Notes under the pieces: model-generated | The model's input: the letters and a program-made list of their open reading frames with translations, nothing else | Database searches by the model: none | Told to the model about the DNA's origin: nothing | Translations under genes and position numbers: made by a program | Shown here: positions 24,601 through 35,335 of the stretch, one piece after another | Numbering within the stretch: position 1 is the stretch's first letter | Layout of the letters: every line of letters starts with the position of its first letter | Assembly (NCBI GenBank): GCA_963920665.1 | Contig: OY987267.1 | Location: forward strand, 26,660,001-26,724,000 | Direction of reading: 5' to 3' | Length of the DNA: 64,000 nucleotides | From: Straminergon stramineum | Lineage: Eukaryota; Streptophyta; Bryopsida; Hypnales; Calliergonaceae

Positions 24601-26451
24601 TGGAAAAAATCCTGCAGTCGGGGGCAGCAAAGGCGGTGCATCAGCAAAAGGGGGCGGCATAGGACCAACCCAATTGCCCACTCCTCTGCCACGACCCATG
24701 CGTACGCCATCGAGTCGCAGGTTGGGTGCATCCCCTCGAAATGGAGGACCACCACCGCGTAACACACCTCGTTCCGCCTGGTCTCCGTTGCCGAATCGAC
24801 CTCCTGCATCACGGCCAGTTCGTCTTTCAAACTTCGACGGTCTTTCTCGATCGAAATGACCAACTCTCGCGTGGTCACCAGCATGGCGTTTAATGTCATT
24901 TGAGCCACCTCCATTGTATCGAGATACATTCGGTTCATCGGTTCGATCTGTAGATCTTGATCGAGAAACTCGACGTCGATGCTTGTGGTTACGGTCATCA
25001 TCACTACTTTCTTCTTCCTCTACTTCGTCCTCCCAGTCCTGAGCGCCAGTACTCGGTAGCCTCTCCAGATGAGAAGGTGATATTCTGGAATCCACAGCAC
25101 CGGCAACAGTCTCTGTATTGTCCAGAGACTTGACACCCTCTAAGTCTTCCATACTTGAGGGAATACTTCCGTCGTCAAGAGCATTAAAGAGATTGACAAC
25201 GAATGAATTTGTTCCTGCACCCACGGCTGGTACGATATGTTTAATAGAAATTCTCTGTTCTTGAATTTCAACCATCAGCAAGTGATCATGCAGAGAGTTT
25301 TATTCGCATATTAGACAGAGCTTGAATTCGGGGCAAAAGCTCAACAAAGAGGAGAGTTTTCCATGTAAGACAAGGCAGATTCAACTGCAGACCATGAACT
25401 GACCTTCTCCAAGAAAGTCGTACAGCTGATCCACGCACAGTGTCTGGAGTTCCTTCTTGGGCTTGTTGTTCTTTAATAGCGCCACAACATAGTCAGCAAG
25501 CAACGTAGGATCTGCTTCGGTCCTGGACACCGTATCAAAATTTAATTCAGTCATTTGAGTGCATTCGTGAAAAAACTTTGAATGTTCAAAAGAGGGTATC
25601 CAGAAGTGATAGTCTCTAAACGTCACAGATATGAACTTCTTGATTCCAAGATTTCACCAAGCCAGACGTCTTCCAGAAGGAACGAGCATTAAATTTCAGC
25701 GAGTTAAAATGCAGCTTGTCCATGGAATATCGTGACGCTCTCAGAAGATAAAGTATCTATTTGTTCATAGGTTTTGTAACATGCGATGCGACTGCTGTCA
25801 TGGCTATACCTCGGATTGGCTACGGAACGACAGTAATCATAGCATAATCTTTGAAACTCGATTCCAGCATAATCTATGATTACATATTGATTGCATAATA
25901 TCCCTTCCGCTGAGTGATTTTCACATCCGAATTCTTGCAATTCAAATGTGCTTGACCTTCAAGCCGTGCCTGGTGAGTTCAACTTCAGTACGGGAACCAA
26001 CAAATATCTACAAACCTACAACCGTGCATGGCAAAAATTCTCAGTAGGCTAGGCGGTCAGTCGTACTTCCCAATAGAAGAGGTCGGGAAGGAACTCCTCA
26101 TGTCTCGTAAGATGCAATTATCGAAAGCTTGCCCACGTATGCCACACTAATTGCAAACCTAGTATCTCTTTCAGTCAGTAAAATTAAATGACTTCAAAAT
26201 CGTAAACCTTGCCAATAGCTCTGCTGGTCCAGAATTGACGTTTGGTAATGCCGGAAATGCCCAAGAGGAACGGCGGGAGGGGAGAAGTGAAGCAGAAGCA
26301 GAAGCAGAAGCAGAAGAGAAGAGAAGAGAAGAGAGTCCAAACAAGGAGATAAAGTAACAGTCAAAGAAGGGGGTGGAGGAAACGAAAACACTCACAATGG
26401 TTTTAGGTGTTCGATCAAGTAGTGATTCAGAGGCGTCTCGTCTATCTTCAT
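21662..26451 (-). CDS. CCCH zinc-finger / RRM RNA-binding protein, RBM26/27-like
   Basis: Six exons on the minus strand: 26451-26396, 25522-25404, 25214-24349, 24073-22817, 22563-22237, 22063-21662. All introns are GT-AG, phases close exactly, and the product is 1008 aa. Residues 1-59 resemble the PWI-like N-terminus of RBM26/27 (LKPLTEADPTLLADYVVALL); this domain is split by intron 1, of 873 nt. There follow an acidic stretch, an R/S-rich stretch near DDDRNHKHRRR, and an R/G/P-rich stretch. The CCCH finger uses C318, C327, C333 and H337 (spacing C-x8-C-x5-C-x3-H). RRM1 spans about 576-647 (RAFVQFAT as RNP1) and a lysine/glutamate-rich coiled coil 729-766. A second RRM-like fold lies at about 861-945. 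The family binds RNA in the nucleus; animal members work in nuclear RNA decay and polyadenylated transcript turnover, and plant members (Arabidopsis C3H41/C3H27 type) are less well understood. The start is chosen because MKIDETPLNHYLIEHLKP joins the TEADP exon in frame across GTGAGT...CCAG. Confidence 0.92.
25523..26395 (-). other. Intron 1 of the CCCH/RRM gene with polypyrimidine microsatellite
   Basis: 873-nt intron with a strong donor GTGAGT and an acceptor GTGTCCAG. About 60 nt into the intron, at 26286-26336, the plus strand shows AGAAGC then AGAAG repeats, so the transcript carries a long CTTCT/GCTTCT pyrimidine tract. An ORF at 25704-25940 in it is chance. Confidence 0.75.
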
Positions 26452-27545
26452 GCTGCTGTGGTCGCCGCCCCTACACCCCTTTGCGTCGCACAATCCCCAT
26501 CCCCCCACCACGGCGCTAGCCGGACGCCAAGCCGTAAACGATGTGAGAGCCCGCCATGGCGGCAAGAGCGAACCAAGCGCCAACCGAGCAACGAAAGAAG
26601 AGCAAGGGACGGAGAGAGTTCAGTTCGGGACAAGAAGGGCAGGGCAGGGTAGGGCAGGGTAGGTTGTCGCCACTCGGAGCCAATGGAGAGGGTCCTGAGA
26701 CGAATGTTGCTGCAGCGGCAGCAACAGCAACAGCAATGACGAGAAGCTGGGCCGAGGAGGGCAGGCAGGGCCCACAGCGACGACAGGGCGAGCGGTTGGC
26801 GGGGAAAGGGAGGCAGCTGCGAATTGGATGGGATGGGGATGGGATGAGCCAAGACAGGGAAACGACGGACCGACGACCGTGCGAGTCTTCGAGCGAGCGA
26901 GCGGACGAACGAGCCAGCCAGCCAGGTTAGGGATGAGCACCAAACCCTAATGCGGAATCAGCAGTCAGTCAGTCACTCAGTCAGGGAAAGGGCAAAGGCA
27001 AGGCAAGGCAAGGCAAGGCAAGGCAAGGCAAGGCAAGGAAAGGGAACTGAAGGGAAGGAATAACTTAGGTGGTGTGTACCGCTCCTCCTCCTCGTCCCAT
27101 AAAATTAGACTTAAGTTACTGAACTTACTGTAACTTACCGAAGGCACGAAGGAGAAGCAACTCCAGGAAGAAGAAGGGAAGGGCAGGCACGCCAATGCCC
27201 AAGCCTCTCAAGCGAAAGGCGAGCAAAAGCCTAACTTCCATTCCGGCCACCTGTGCAGGCAGGCCGCACTCACTCACAGCCCCCAGCCCTGGGGTGGAGT
27301 GGCCCGGCACGTCCGTCGCTCCGGCTCCGGCTCCGGCTCCGACGCACTCGCGTTCAGTCCAAGTTCCTGCAACTCCGTCCGTCTTTCCGTCCATCCGTCC
27401 GTCCGTCTCAAGGACGCCAGCTTCACTTCCAGTCGTATTGTCTTCTCCGTCACTTCGACCCTCCCCCTCTCCCAGCCCAGCTTCGTGGCAAGGCCACACC
27501 CCTCTTTTATCAAACATAAGGGAGTCTGCTCTAAAAGAGCGACCA
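26452..27545 (-). promoter_or_regulatory. GC-rich 5' flank and probable promoter of the CCCH/RRM gene
   Basis: A sharp rise in GC marks this block against AT-rich DNA beyond 27546. It contains many short tandem repeats: GGGCA-type at 26637-26665, GAGC and CAGC runs near 26890-26924, CAGT runs near 26961-26985, nine or more GGCAA units at 26990-27040, and CCGT runs near 27376-27410. A telo-box AAACCCTAA lies at 26942-26950. Many frames overlap in all directions here; none looks like a protein, so I call none. The transcription start was not located. Confidence 0.65.
26985..27044 (+). repeat. Pentanucleotide microsatellite (GGCAA)n
   Basis: About nine uninterrupted GGCAA units lie between less regular AAAGG sequence. 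It is in the 5' flank of the CCCH/RRM gene. Confidence 0.95.
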
Positions 27546-28552
27546 TTTAACTGAAGGGCTGCTCCACCTTTTTCATGGGTTTCCGTGGATGGAAAGATTT
27601 TTTGCTCTTTATTAATAGAAAGAAAAGTAGATGAAGGATGTAACACAATGGGTTCTATGAGTATATTTTTCAAGGCATTATTGAATTACTTATGAATTTT
27701 CAAAGATTTTTGTTGTCGGCATCTATTTGTAAACTTAGGTCTCCCAAAAATTCATTCATTTGCAACTTGTAAAGAAATGTGAGGAAATCAAGGAGAATGA
27801 TTGACTCTTGCAATAAATAACTCTCAATTTTCCTCAATCCACTCAATGGATGAAGAGGTTGATTTAAGGACCACCTCCTATGCATTCTACAGCTAATTAT
27901 AGGGCCAATTTGAAGAAGATAGATGCTTTTAGAGTAGACCACCTTAAATTAAGTTATCAACAATCTTCTTGTTTCAAAATTGATCACAATTGTTGAATTT
28001 CCAAGATCTGGAGCTCTCTCCAAAAGGAAATGGAGGATGGTTTAAGAGTGGAATCCACTCTTTCACTATTTTCGCTCACCCTATACCATGTGACAATGAA
28101 GGTAACAAGAGAAGGTTATGAAAATATCAAAGATGATAGCTTCACTTACTTGCAAGGGTTTAGCACGTCTTTAGCTTCATTCTTCACTAGGATGGATTGG
28201 TGCCTTGGTGCCTACTTGCATACAACGATGAACTCATGGTTGTGTTAAAATTGGATTGCCAATTTGAAGAGCTTCATTCACATTAAAATTTGAATTCAAG
28301 AAATATGAAATACATTTACTAACTCTTAGGCTACCTATCAATTTCTTTACTTGTGTAGTAGAGCCTCCACTCTTGTCTTTCTCATCTTCTTGCAACCTTT
28401 GGTCTCAACTTCTATCTATGTGACAATGCACTTCAAGCTCATTTCTACACTAGGTCACTTCATCTAGTAGACTTCAATGTTTTCAACCTCCTTTAATGTA
28501 ACTACACCTAAAAGTGTTTAAATAATTATCCTTCAAAGTCCTACTATCCCCT
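27546..28552. other. AT-rich spacer, nothing recognised
   Basis: The GC-rich promoter block ends abruptly here. The 72-codon frame at 28030 and the 80-codon minus frame at 27700 have no recognisable family. Confidence 0.5.
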
Positions 28553-30260
28553 TGGGGGACAAAATGGATTTTAGGTAGGTTCCTAAGGTCTCAATTTCTA
28601 GTGCAAATTTTTGAAACTTTTTGTTCAAATAGAAAAATTCATTTGTATTGCGGGAATATGATCTTTATTTCAAATGGTTCCCAAGACCGAAAGTTATGCC
28701 ATCCTAAGTCCAAATTTTAAATCACTAGACAATAAAAGAAAACCACAAAAACTTGGAATAAAAATAAAAATAAAAATATCTTTCATAGATTGTATGTTTG
28801 CCTATAGAGAAAGCTTTGACTCATTTTATTTGGACTAGTGATGTGAAAGTTATGGAATTTCTTGTTTTGAGGGCAATCATATGTGCCATTTTCTTGAGAA
28901 AATAATGTATTGGATTAGACTTTAACTTTTTTTTCTTATTTTTTTTTAAAGTTCCACAAGGTTTAGTATATTACTATCCTTGCTAGAACATTCTCACCTT
29001 TGAAATTAGTGTGTTTAAATTCCATCATAAAGCTACTAACAATTTATTTTTTCTTTCAATCTCACACCTAACTACTTAACAATTTTTTAAAGAATGAAAA
29101 TCAAGTTTTTTTTTCAAATATTTTCCTAAACTTTCAACTGAATTCTCAATATAATAAATTTTGAGTTCAAAATATATACTACAAAAATTTTAAGTTTTTA
29201 ACCTTGTAAAGACAGGCCTATGACCATTGATTTGAAGCCTCAACTATCATCATTCTATTTTCCGCCATTTTGCAACTAGATAGGAGTGAAAAAATTTCAT
29301 TTATTTTTCAGAGATGAAGACATTTGTTTGCTACAAGTTCTAAAATTTTCAAATTTTTTAGAGAAAATTTGAAATTATTGTGAATCTCTTAAGAAAAAAA
29401 TGAAGAAAATTCATATGAAATACAAAATATACTTAAGAAATATGAAATTTTCACCATATATTTATAATGTAGTGCAAAATATCATGGTATAAACCAAAGT
29501 TACCGTGTCACTCTAGAATTAGAAAATCAACTAACCATGGTTATAGGCTCAAAGTTCATATTGCTATAAGATATTGAGATTTAGGAGTTTTTCAAAGTTT
29601 TCAATTGGAGTAGAAACTACACTTGACTAGCTTCATTTCATTAATATGATTCAAATTCAAAAAACATCATTTTTATGGCTGAAATTCACATCATGAGAAA
29701 AAAACAAGAAATGGCCAAAATACACTACAACGGTGATCCGAGGATTGAGCATCTTCTTCTTTACAAAAGTTAGTAAGACCACAATGAGGGACTTTGCACT
29801 ACTATTCTCTGAAAATTTACTCAAATACCCTCCTAATAAATAAATTGGATGAAAAAACATTTTTTTCATTGTACACAATCAAATGAAGTCTTCCATAGGC
29901 CCACTCTGGTTCACAATGTCCTTATTGGGTTAAGGTTTAAAAGTCTCATTATGTAGTCATTGAAGGTGCAAAAAATCATTTTCTTCACTTTAAATGCAAA
30001 TATCTTGCAATCTATGTGGTCAAAGTTTTTGAAAATTCTTCTATAAATTTTTATAATCATAGTTTAGTGCAAAATCCTCCATTTAGTTATGCATAAAAGA
30101 CAATTTCTAAAGTTTCTTGTTCCATGCAATAGAAATGGTAGTTTTGACTATTTTTTGTTGAAGAAAGGCCTTAGGACTTTAGGGTTAAGCATTTGAGCAT
30201 GATTCATATTTTTACTTATCTAGGTATTTGTTAGGCCTTGTTGGCAATTTAAAAAATCTA
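28553..30260 (+). repeat. Longest copy of the old AT-rich dispersed repeat
   Basis: Different parts of this segment match, in order and in the same orientation, five other places: 17640-19190, 32590-33090, 12830-13620, 21056-21260 and 9800-10120. It is therefore the best template for the family. Recurrent blocks include TTTGGACTAGTGATGTGAAAG (28847), CCATTTTGCAACTAGAT (29267) and GAAATGGCCAAA (29709). No open frame or LTR ends were found. It may be the remains of a non-coding or heavily decayed retroelement. Confidence 0.7.
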
Positions 30261-31693
30261 ACTCTTTTACTATGTACTTTTTGGACACATTGAGAATACA
30301 TTATGAATTTTCAAAATTACTAATTTTAAATGTACCCAAATTCAATCCTAGACATGTTTACATGGATGTACATTTCAAACACATATTTGTATGGATCAAT
30401 TTGTAGTTAGATTACAATTAAACATATTTACTTTATGTTTGATCTCTGCTACGTACAAGAATCCAACACGTCATGATTACCACAACATTTCACTATCAGA
30501 CCAAAATATGTCACCCTTGTTCATTAATCTTTAAATTCTCTAGAATCCATAAGAATAATTGACAGTTGCAAAGTGCCCATTTCTTTCTAAGTGTTCCATT
30601 TTTCATCCATCAAAATTTTCTTTAGTTCTTTTGCTAATTAGATAACACTTGAATGGTGACTATCTCCAAATTAATTTTTTTATAAAGTATTTTGTTGGAG
30701 CTATGCTTCTCTCTATATTACATATGACAATGAATTGAAGATTTTAAAATTTGGGAAAGTGGAAATAATTTCAACATGTTAAATTCTTGAAAACTATGTA
30801 CAAGTAAATTGTAAATTTTTAAAACTTTTGGTTTGCTAAATCTAAAATTTTTAATTTAAATTTCATGTTTTATACATTTTTCATTTAAATATTTTTAAGC
30901 TATAAATCATCACACCATCATAAGTCTTACACTTTCTTGTTGTGAAAATTCAAGTTCTTCAAATTTATGAAGGATCCCATGATCATCACTAGAATAAAAT
31001 GTATATTAGAAGTATGTCAATTCAAAAATCATGGCTTTTATTATTCAAAAGTGACTTAAAAATTTTAAACTTAATTTTAAAATTTTTTAATTATAATAAA
31101 TTCTAATATAAGCCTTTTGGATGAAATTGGGTTATTTTAGACTATCAAACCTTTCTAGTCATATATTTTTGTATTAAAAAATGTAGGTTCAATTTTGAGA
31201 CCCCATATCATAAAGCCATTGAATTTTTAGGCCACACGATGAAAGCATCATAATTGAAGCCACAACTTTCCTAAAGCCACTATAGTCATTGATTTCATAT
31301 ACATTTTGGCCTTGGATTGTCACCTTAACCACCAAGAATTGACACAAAGTTTCAAAAGAATCCGTACAAGTTGAAGAGTTCTTTGAAGCAACCAATGTAT
31401 ATATAGCCTATAAATTTACAAGCTATGAGTTAACAAATTTCAAAATTCAAAATTTACATTCAAATTTCAAAGCTTTTTAAAAATTTAAGAATTTGAAATT
31501 TCAGCATAAAAAAATTGGAGAATTTTCAATCTATTTAAACTTTATAGCTTATAATTTTTAGATTACACGGCACCAAATTTTCTTCTAAAGTTGGCAAAAC
31601 TCATTTAAAATGTGAATTGAATGACAACCTTCAAACTTGATTTAGTTTATATTTATAGTAATTAGGTCCTATTTTTTCCTTCAAGGAATTTAT
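30261..31693. other. AT-rich spacer, nothing recognised
   Basis: Many AAATTTCAAA-type short words occur (31430-31520). The 68-codon minus frame at 31189 is unremarkable. Confidence 0.5.
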
Positions 31694-31915
31694 CACTACA
31701 AGAGAAAGGGGTGTTTTAAGTGAGTATTTAAATATAGTCCTAAACATAAGATTATAAGTAATGACCTTTCTAGAGATTTTCTATAAAAATTTGTTTGAAA
31801 GACATGTGTTTCTAGTAAAAATTTACTGAAAATCTCCTTAAAGATCATTACTTATAATCTTATATCTAGGACTATATTTTAAAACTCACTTAAAATACCC
31901 CTTTCCCTTATAGTG
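31694..31915. mobile_element. Palindromic MITE-like element with CACTA ends (222 bp)
   Basis: The left end CACTACAAGAGAAAGGGG is mirrored by the right end CCCCTTTCCCTTATAGTG, and the mirror symmetry continues with few mismatches to the centre ACATGT at 31802-31807. The whole element is thus two arms of about 110 bp with no real loop. Plant CACTA (En/Spm) elements usually begin CACTACAAGAAAA, so this looks like a foldback derivative of such an element. Flanks (TAT left, GTC right) do not form the expected 3-bp target duplication, perhaps through decay. Confidence 0.85.
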
Positions 31916-32589
31916 GTCTAGTTCAATATTCTGAATTAGAAATTTTTGAAAAATAAAAATAAAAATTTCAAAAAATTTTACATTATTTATTAATGTACAA
32001 AATTGTATTCAAGATCTTTTTTAAATTCCAACTTCCATATGACAATATGTTGAAAATTTTGTCTTTGCAATCCCAAATCAATAGCTTATTAAGTAGTGGA
32101 ATCTTGGCCTAGGATCTACTAGTATAACTTGTGTCGTTGCCACACTCAAAATAAAAATCAAAGTATTTTTTTAATTTTTAAAATTAAAAAATAACTCAAA
32201 AATCTATAACTTTCACACCATAGGTCTAAACGCCATAAAAAAATGCCCAAGCACCCCTCCTCCCTAAGGGATTTCTAATAGTATCAAAAACTTGATTAAA
32301 GGATGCATAGTCCAAAAGGTCTCATTGTAACAAACAAACAAAAATAAAAACTAAACAAAACAAAACAAATAGACGAATTTAAGGTCTGGATAAAATCTGC
32401 TTTGATCTAATGGTGGCAATTCATTTAAATTTAACTCCTATGGGACCAATTAAACAACCTTTTTGGCAACACATTGATTTTGGGCAACTCACTATGAATA
32501 GAATTTTTTTATTTTTTTACTTTGAAATCCTTACACAACACATGGTGAAGGTGTAGCTTTGAGGCATAATAATTTTATAACTTTTGACT
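31916..32589. other. AT-rich spacer, nothing recognised
   Basis: No supported feature. Contains an A/C-rich stretch AAACAAACAAAAAT near 32335. Confidence 0.5.
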
Positions 32590-33090
32590 ACTTGGTTAAA
32601 AAGTTAATGTATGATATGTAGTTTTTGTTGTTCAGTGAGTATTCTGGGTAGGTGAAAAAAAATCATTTTTTTAAGAAATAAAAATTCGAACTTGGTTTCC
32701 TAGATTTATATATGTATTTAAAATATTTATATATGTATGGAAAGCTTTGAATCATTCCATTTTGACTAATAAGATGAAAGTTACAAAGAGTTTTAGTTTG
32801 AAGGCAATTATGGAATCCCTACTCTAAAGTAAACATTAGAATCCTTTATTTGACTCAATTTTCAATATTTCTATGAAAAAAAGAAAAGCCTCTGATGTAG
32901 ATTGTTTATTACAACATTACAACCATTGAATTGTCATTTTTCAATTCTATAACTGAATTCTTAACAATTTAGTATTTTAGATCAATCATATACTTCCTTT
33001 TATTGGTATTTTCTTCAAGCTTGAATTATATGAAAATTATTTTTGTTGAAATTTTTTAACAAATTGCAATGAATATAGCATGTGCTATAT
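32590..33090 (+). repeat. Third copy of the old AT-rich dispersed repeat
   Basis: GGAAAGCTTTGAATCATTCC, then TTTGACTAATAAGATGAAAG and GAAGGCAATTATGGAAT, match 28811-28890. TAACTGAATTCTTAACAATT further on matches near 29030-29045. Confidence 0.6.
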
Positions 33091-35039
33091 TAGTTCAAGT
33101 TTTTTGGACTACTCACAATCATAGAATTTGTTGTGGGACATAATTAAGGGACTTCTTAATCCCTTGGCTTTTTGACATCTAAAATCTAGACCATAAATAG
33201 AGAGTTAAACACACACAAAATTACCCCACTTAAAGCAAATTATTGAATTGAACACAACTACACACACATTCAATGCAAGCAAAGCATAAAACAATGCAAA
33301 TGCACATTAAATAATTTACAATGTAGAATAGAATACATTTAATGTATTTACAAATACAATTAGACAACTAAGGTCACTACATGTGGAACAACTTCTCTAA
33401 GATGCCAACTCAAAAGCCAACCCTAGTTTATACTTCCATCCAACTAAATTGATTAAAAGGGAGGGGGGGCATAATCCTAAGTCTAATTTTTTCCTAATGG
33501 ATCTTATTATTTGACACCCTATAGTATTTAGAATACACTCAATGACATTAATTTTACATGTAATGTAGTATAATTAATCACTTTATTATTTTTAGCCCTA
33601 ATATTTTGTTTGCACCCTACATTTGTTCTCATCTATATTTCTACTTCTACTGCTTATAGCATCCTCCGAGGATGAGGGGCTATAGCATTCATAGCATCTC
33701 CATATTACCCCCCATATAATTATTGGTGGCCAAGAATTTGACAATATTCATTAAAATTTAGTTGCCTATCAAATTATCAATGCTTGCCTATTAGTGCTTG
33801 CCATTAAACCCTTTGGATTTCCCATTTATTCCTTTCGTTTTCTTGATAAATTTTGTATAAGATTGTAAGTGCATTTGATCTAAATGTGAGAAAAATTTAG
33901 AAAGAAATGATTCTTCATATCCTTGCATTGAAAATCAAACTGAAAAATATTTTTAGCCTCCTAAATTTAAAGTAGTTAGCCATCAACACTAACACCGACT
34001 ACAGAAATTCCCAACATGTTGCAAATATTAGCTAGAAGTTTTTTAAAAATAGTAAAATTTTCAGTACCAAAAAAAGAGTTGTATAATTCTAATTCTACCA
34101 TCAACCATGGATATTGCTGAATTCTCTCTCCAATGAAGTGACTTAAATAGCTAAGACATCTCAAAAACCTCATTACTTATTCTTGAATTGTTGATAGAAA
34201 TGAACACAAATTGCTCAAGGAAAATTTGTTGCCCCAAATTGTGCTAGACGGAAGGTTGGTAACGAATGACCTCAAATGATCTTTGATATGCTGGGTTGGA
34301 TTTTGGACTTTTGTTCCATCTAATGTTTCTATTTTAGGCAATTTATGCTCAATTGCCTCCAAAAAAAATGGGCAACTTCAAGCCTATAGATAAAAAAGGA
34401 TAAATGTATATGAGAATGTCAAACTATAATCAAGGCCTTGCACACTGTTGCTACAATGTTTTTAAAACTTCATTTTGTCCATTATGCAAAGCAATCACAT
34501 ACAAGAATTACATATAAAAATGACATACTCAAAAATGCACACTCAGTATTGTCCTCTTTTAATTCAAGACCCCTAAAATGAAGGAGCTAGGGAACTCATA
34601 ACCTTCTTGAAAGAGAGGCCTCATACAATAGCCAACCCATTTTTGATCACCCCCTATTTTGATAATATAGGCTACTTTCTTTCCATGCAGGTAGAGATGA
34701 ATAGTGATTAGGTATGGCGTAGTTCATGGCACAGTTTTGGCACATTATGATTGGGTGCAAGACTCTTAATATTGCAACCAACCCTTGGTCAATTTTGCAA
34801 CCAACTTGTGGTTGGAAATAAGAAGACCTAAATAACTAACATAGGTTGAACAAACTCTTCAACTAAAAAATTCATATTCATTATGTTTTGAAGAATGAAA
34901 TTCTGAAATATTATGGAATCCTTTCAAACTCTATCTCTATTTCTGTACTTGGGAAAATTTCCCCACTCAAGAACCCCGTGCTCCGGGTTCGTGTAAGTTA
35001 ATTGCTTAAGTGGTTCTCTACCTTAACCATTGGTGCGAA
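33091..35039. other. AT-rich spacer upstream of LEO1
   Basis: No supported gene or element. Minus frames of 61-65 codons at 33976 and 34177 have no known family. Confidence 0.5.
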
Positions 35040-35335
35040 AACCGAAATAAACCCCACTGGTTCGGAAGGCAGGGCAGGGCAGGGCAGGCAGGGCCTGGCC
35101 TTTAACTTTTGTTATTAGAGTGGCTGTGGTGTGTTGATTGTCGACTGTGTTCCTGATGTTGTGCACCTGCGCTGCTTTCCTTTGCAAGTGAAGGGAGGCT
35201 GTCGTTGGAGCTTTGCCGCCTTGCCGCTGGCCTTCGTGCTCGCTCGAGCGTCCGTCCGTCCGTCGCTGCGTCCGTGCCTGCTTGAGCTCAAGCTGCAAGA
35301 CTCCTCCTGCATCTCTGCTTCTGATTGTCGTCGCC
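35040..35335 (+). promoter_or_regulatory. GC-rich 5' flank/5'UTR of LEO1
   Basis: GC content rises sharply about 300 bp before the start codon. The block has a GGGCA microsatellite (35068-35092) and CCGT tetranucleotide repeats (35247-35263). The same two repeat types appear in the 5' flank of the CCCH/RRM gene. No TATA box was clearly seen. Confidence 0.6.

Noticed and set aside
26448..27673. Many overlapping frames of 70-180 codons on both strands
   Set aside because: They lie in GC-rich, simple-repeat DNA upstream of the CCCH/RRM start. Composition (R, G, P, S runs) follows the repeats, and no domain is recognisable.
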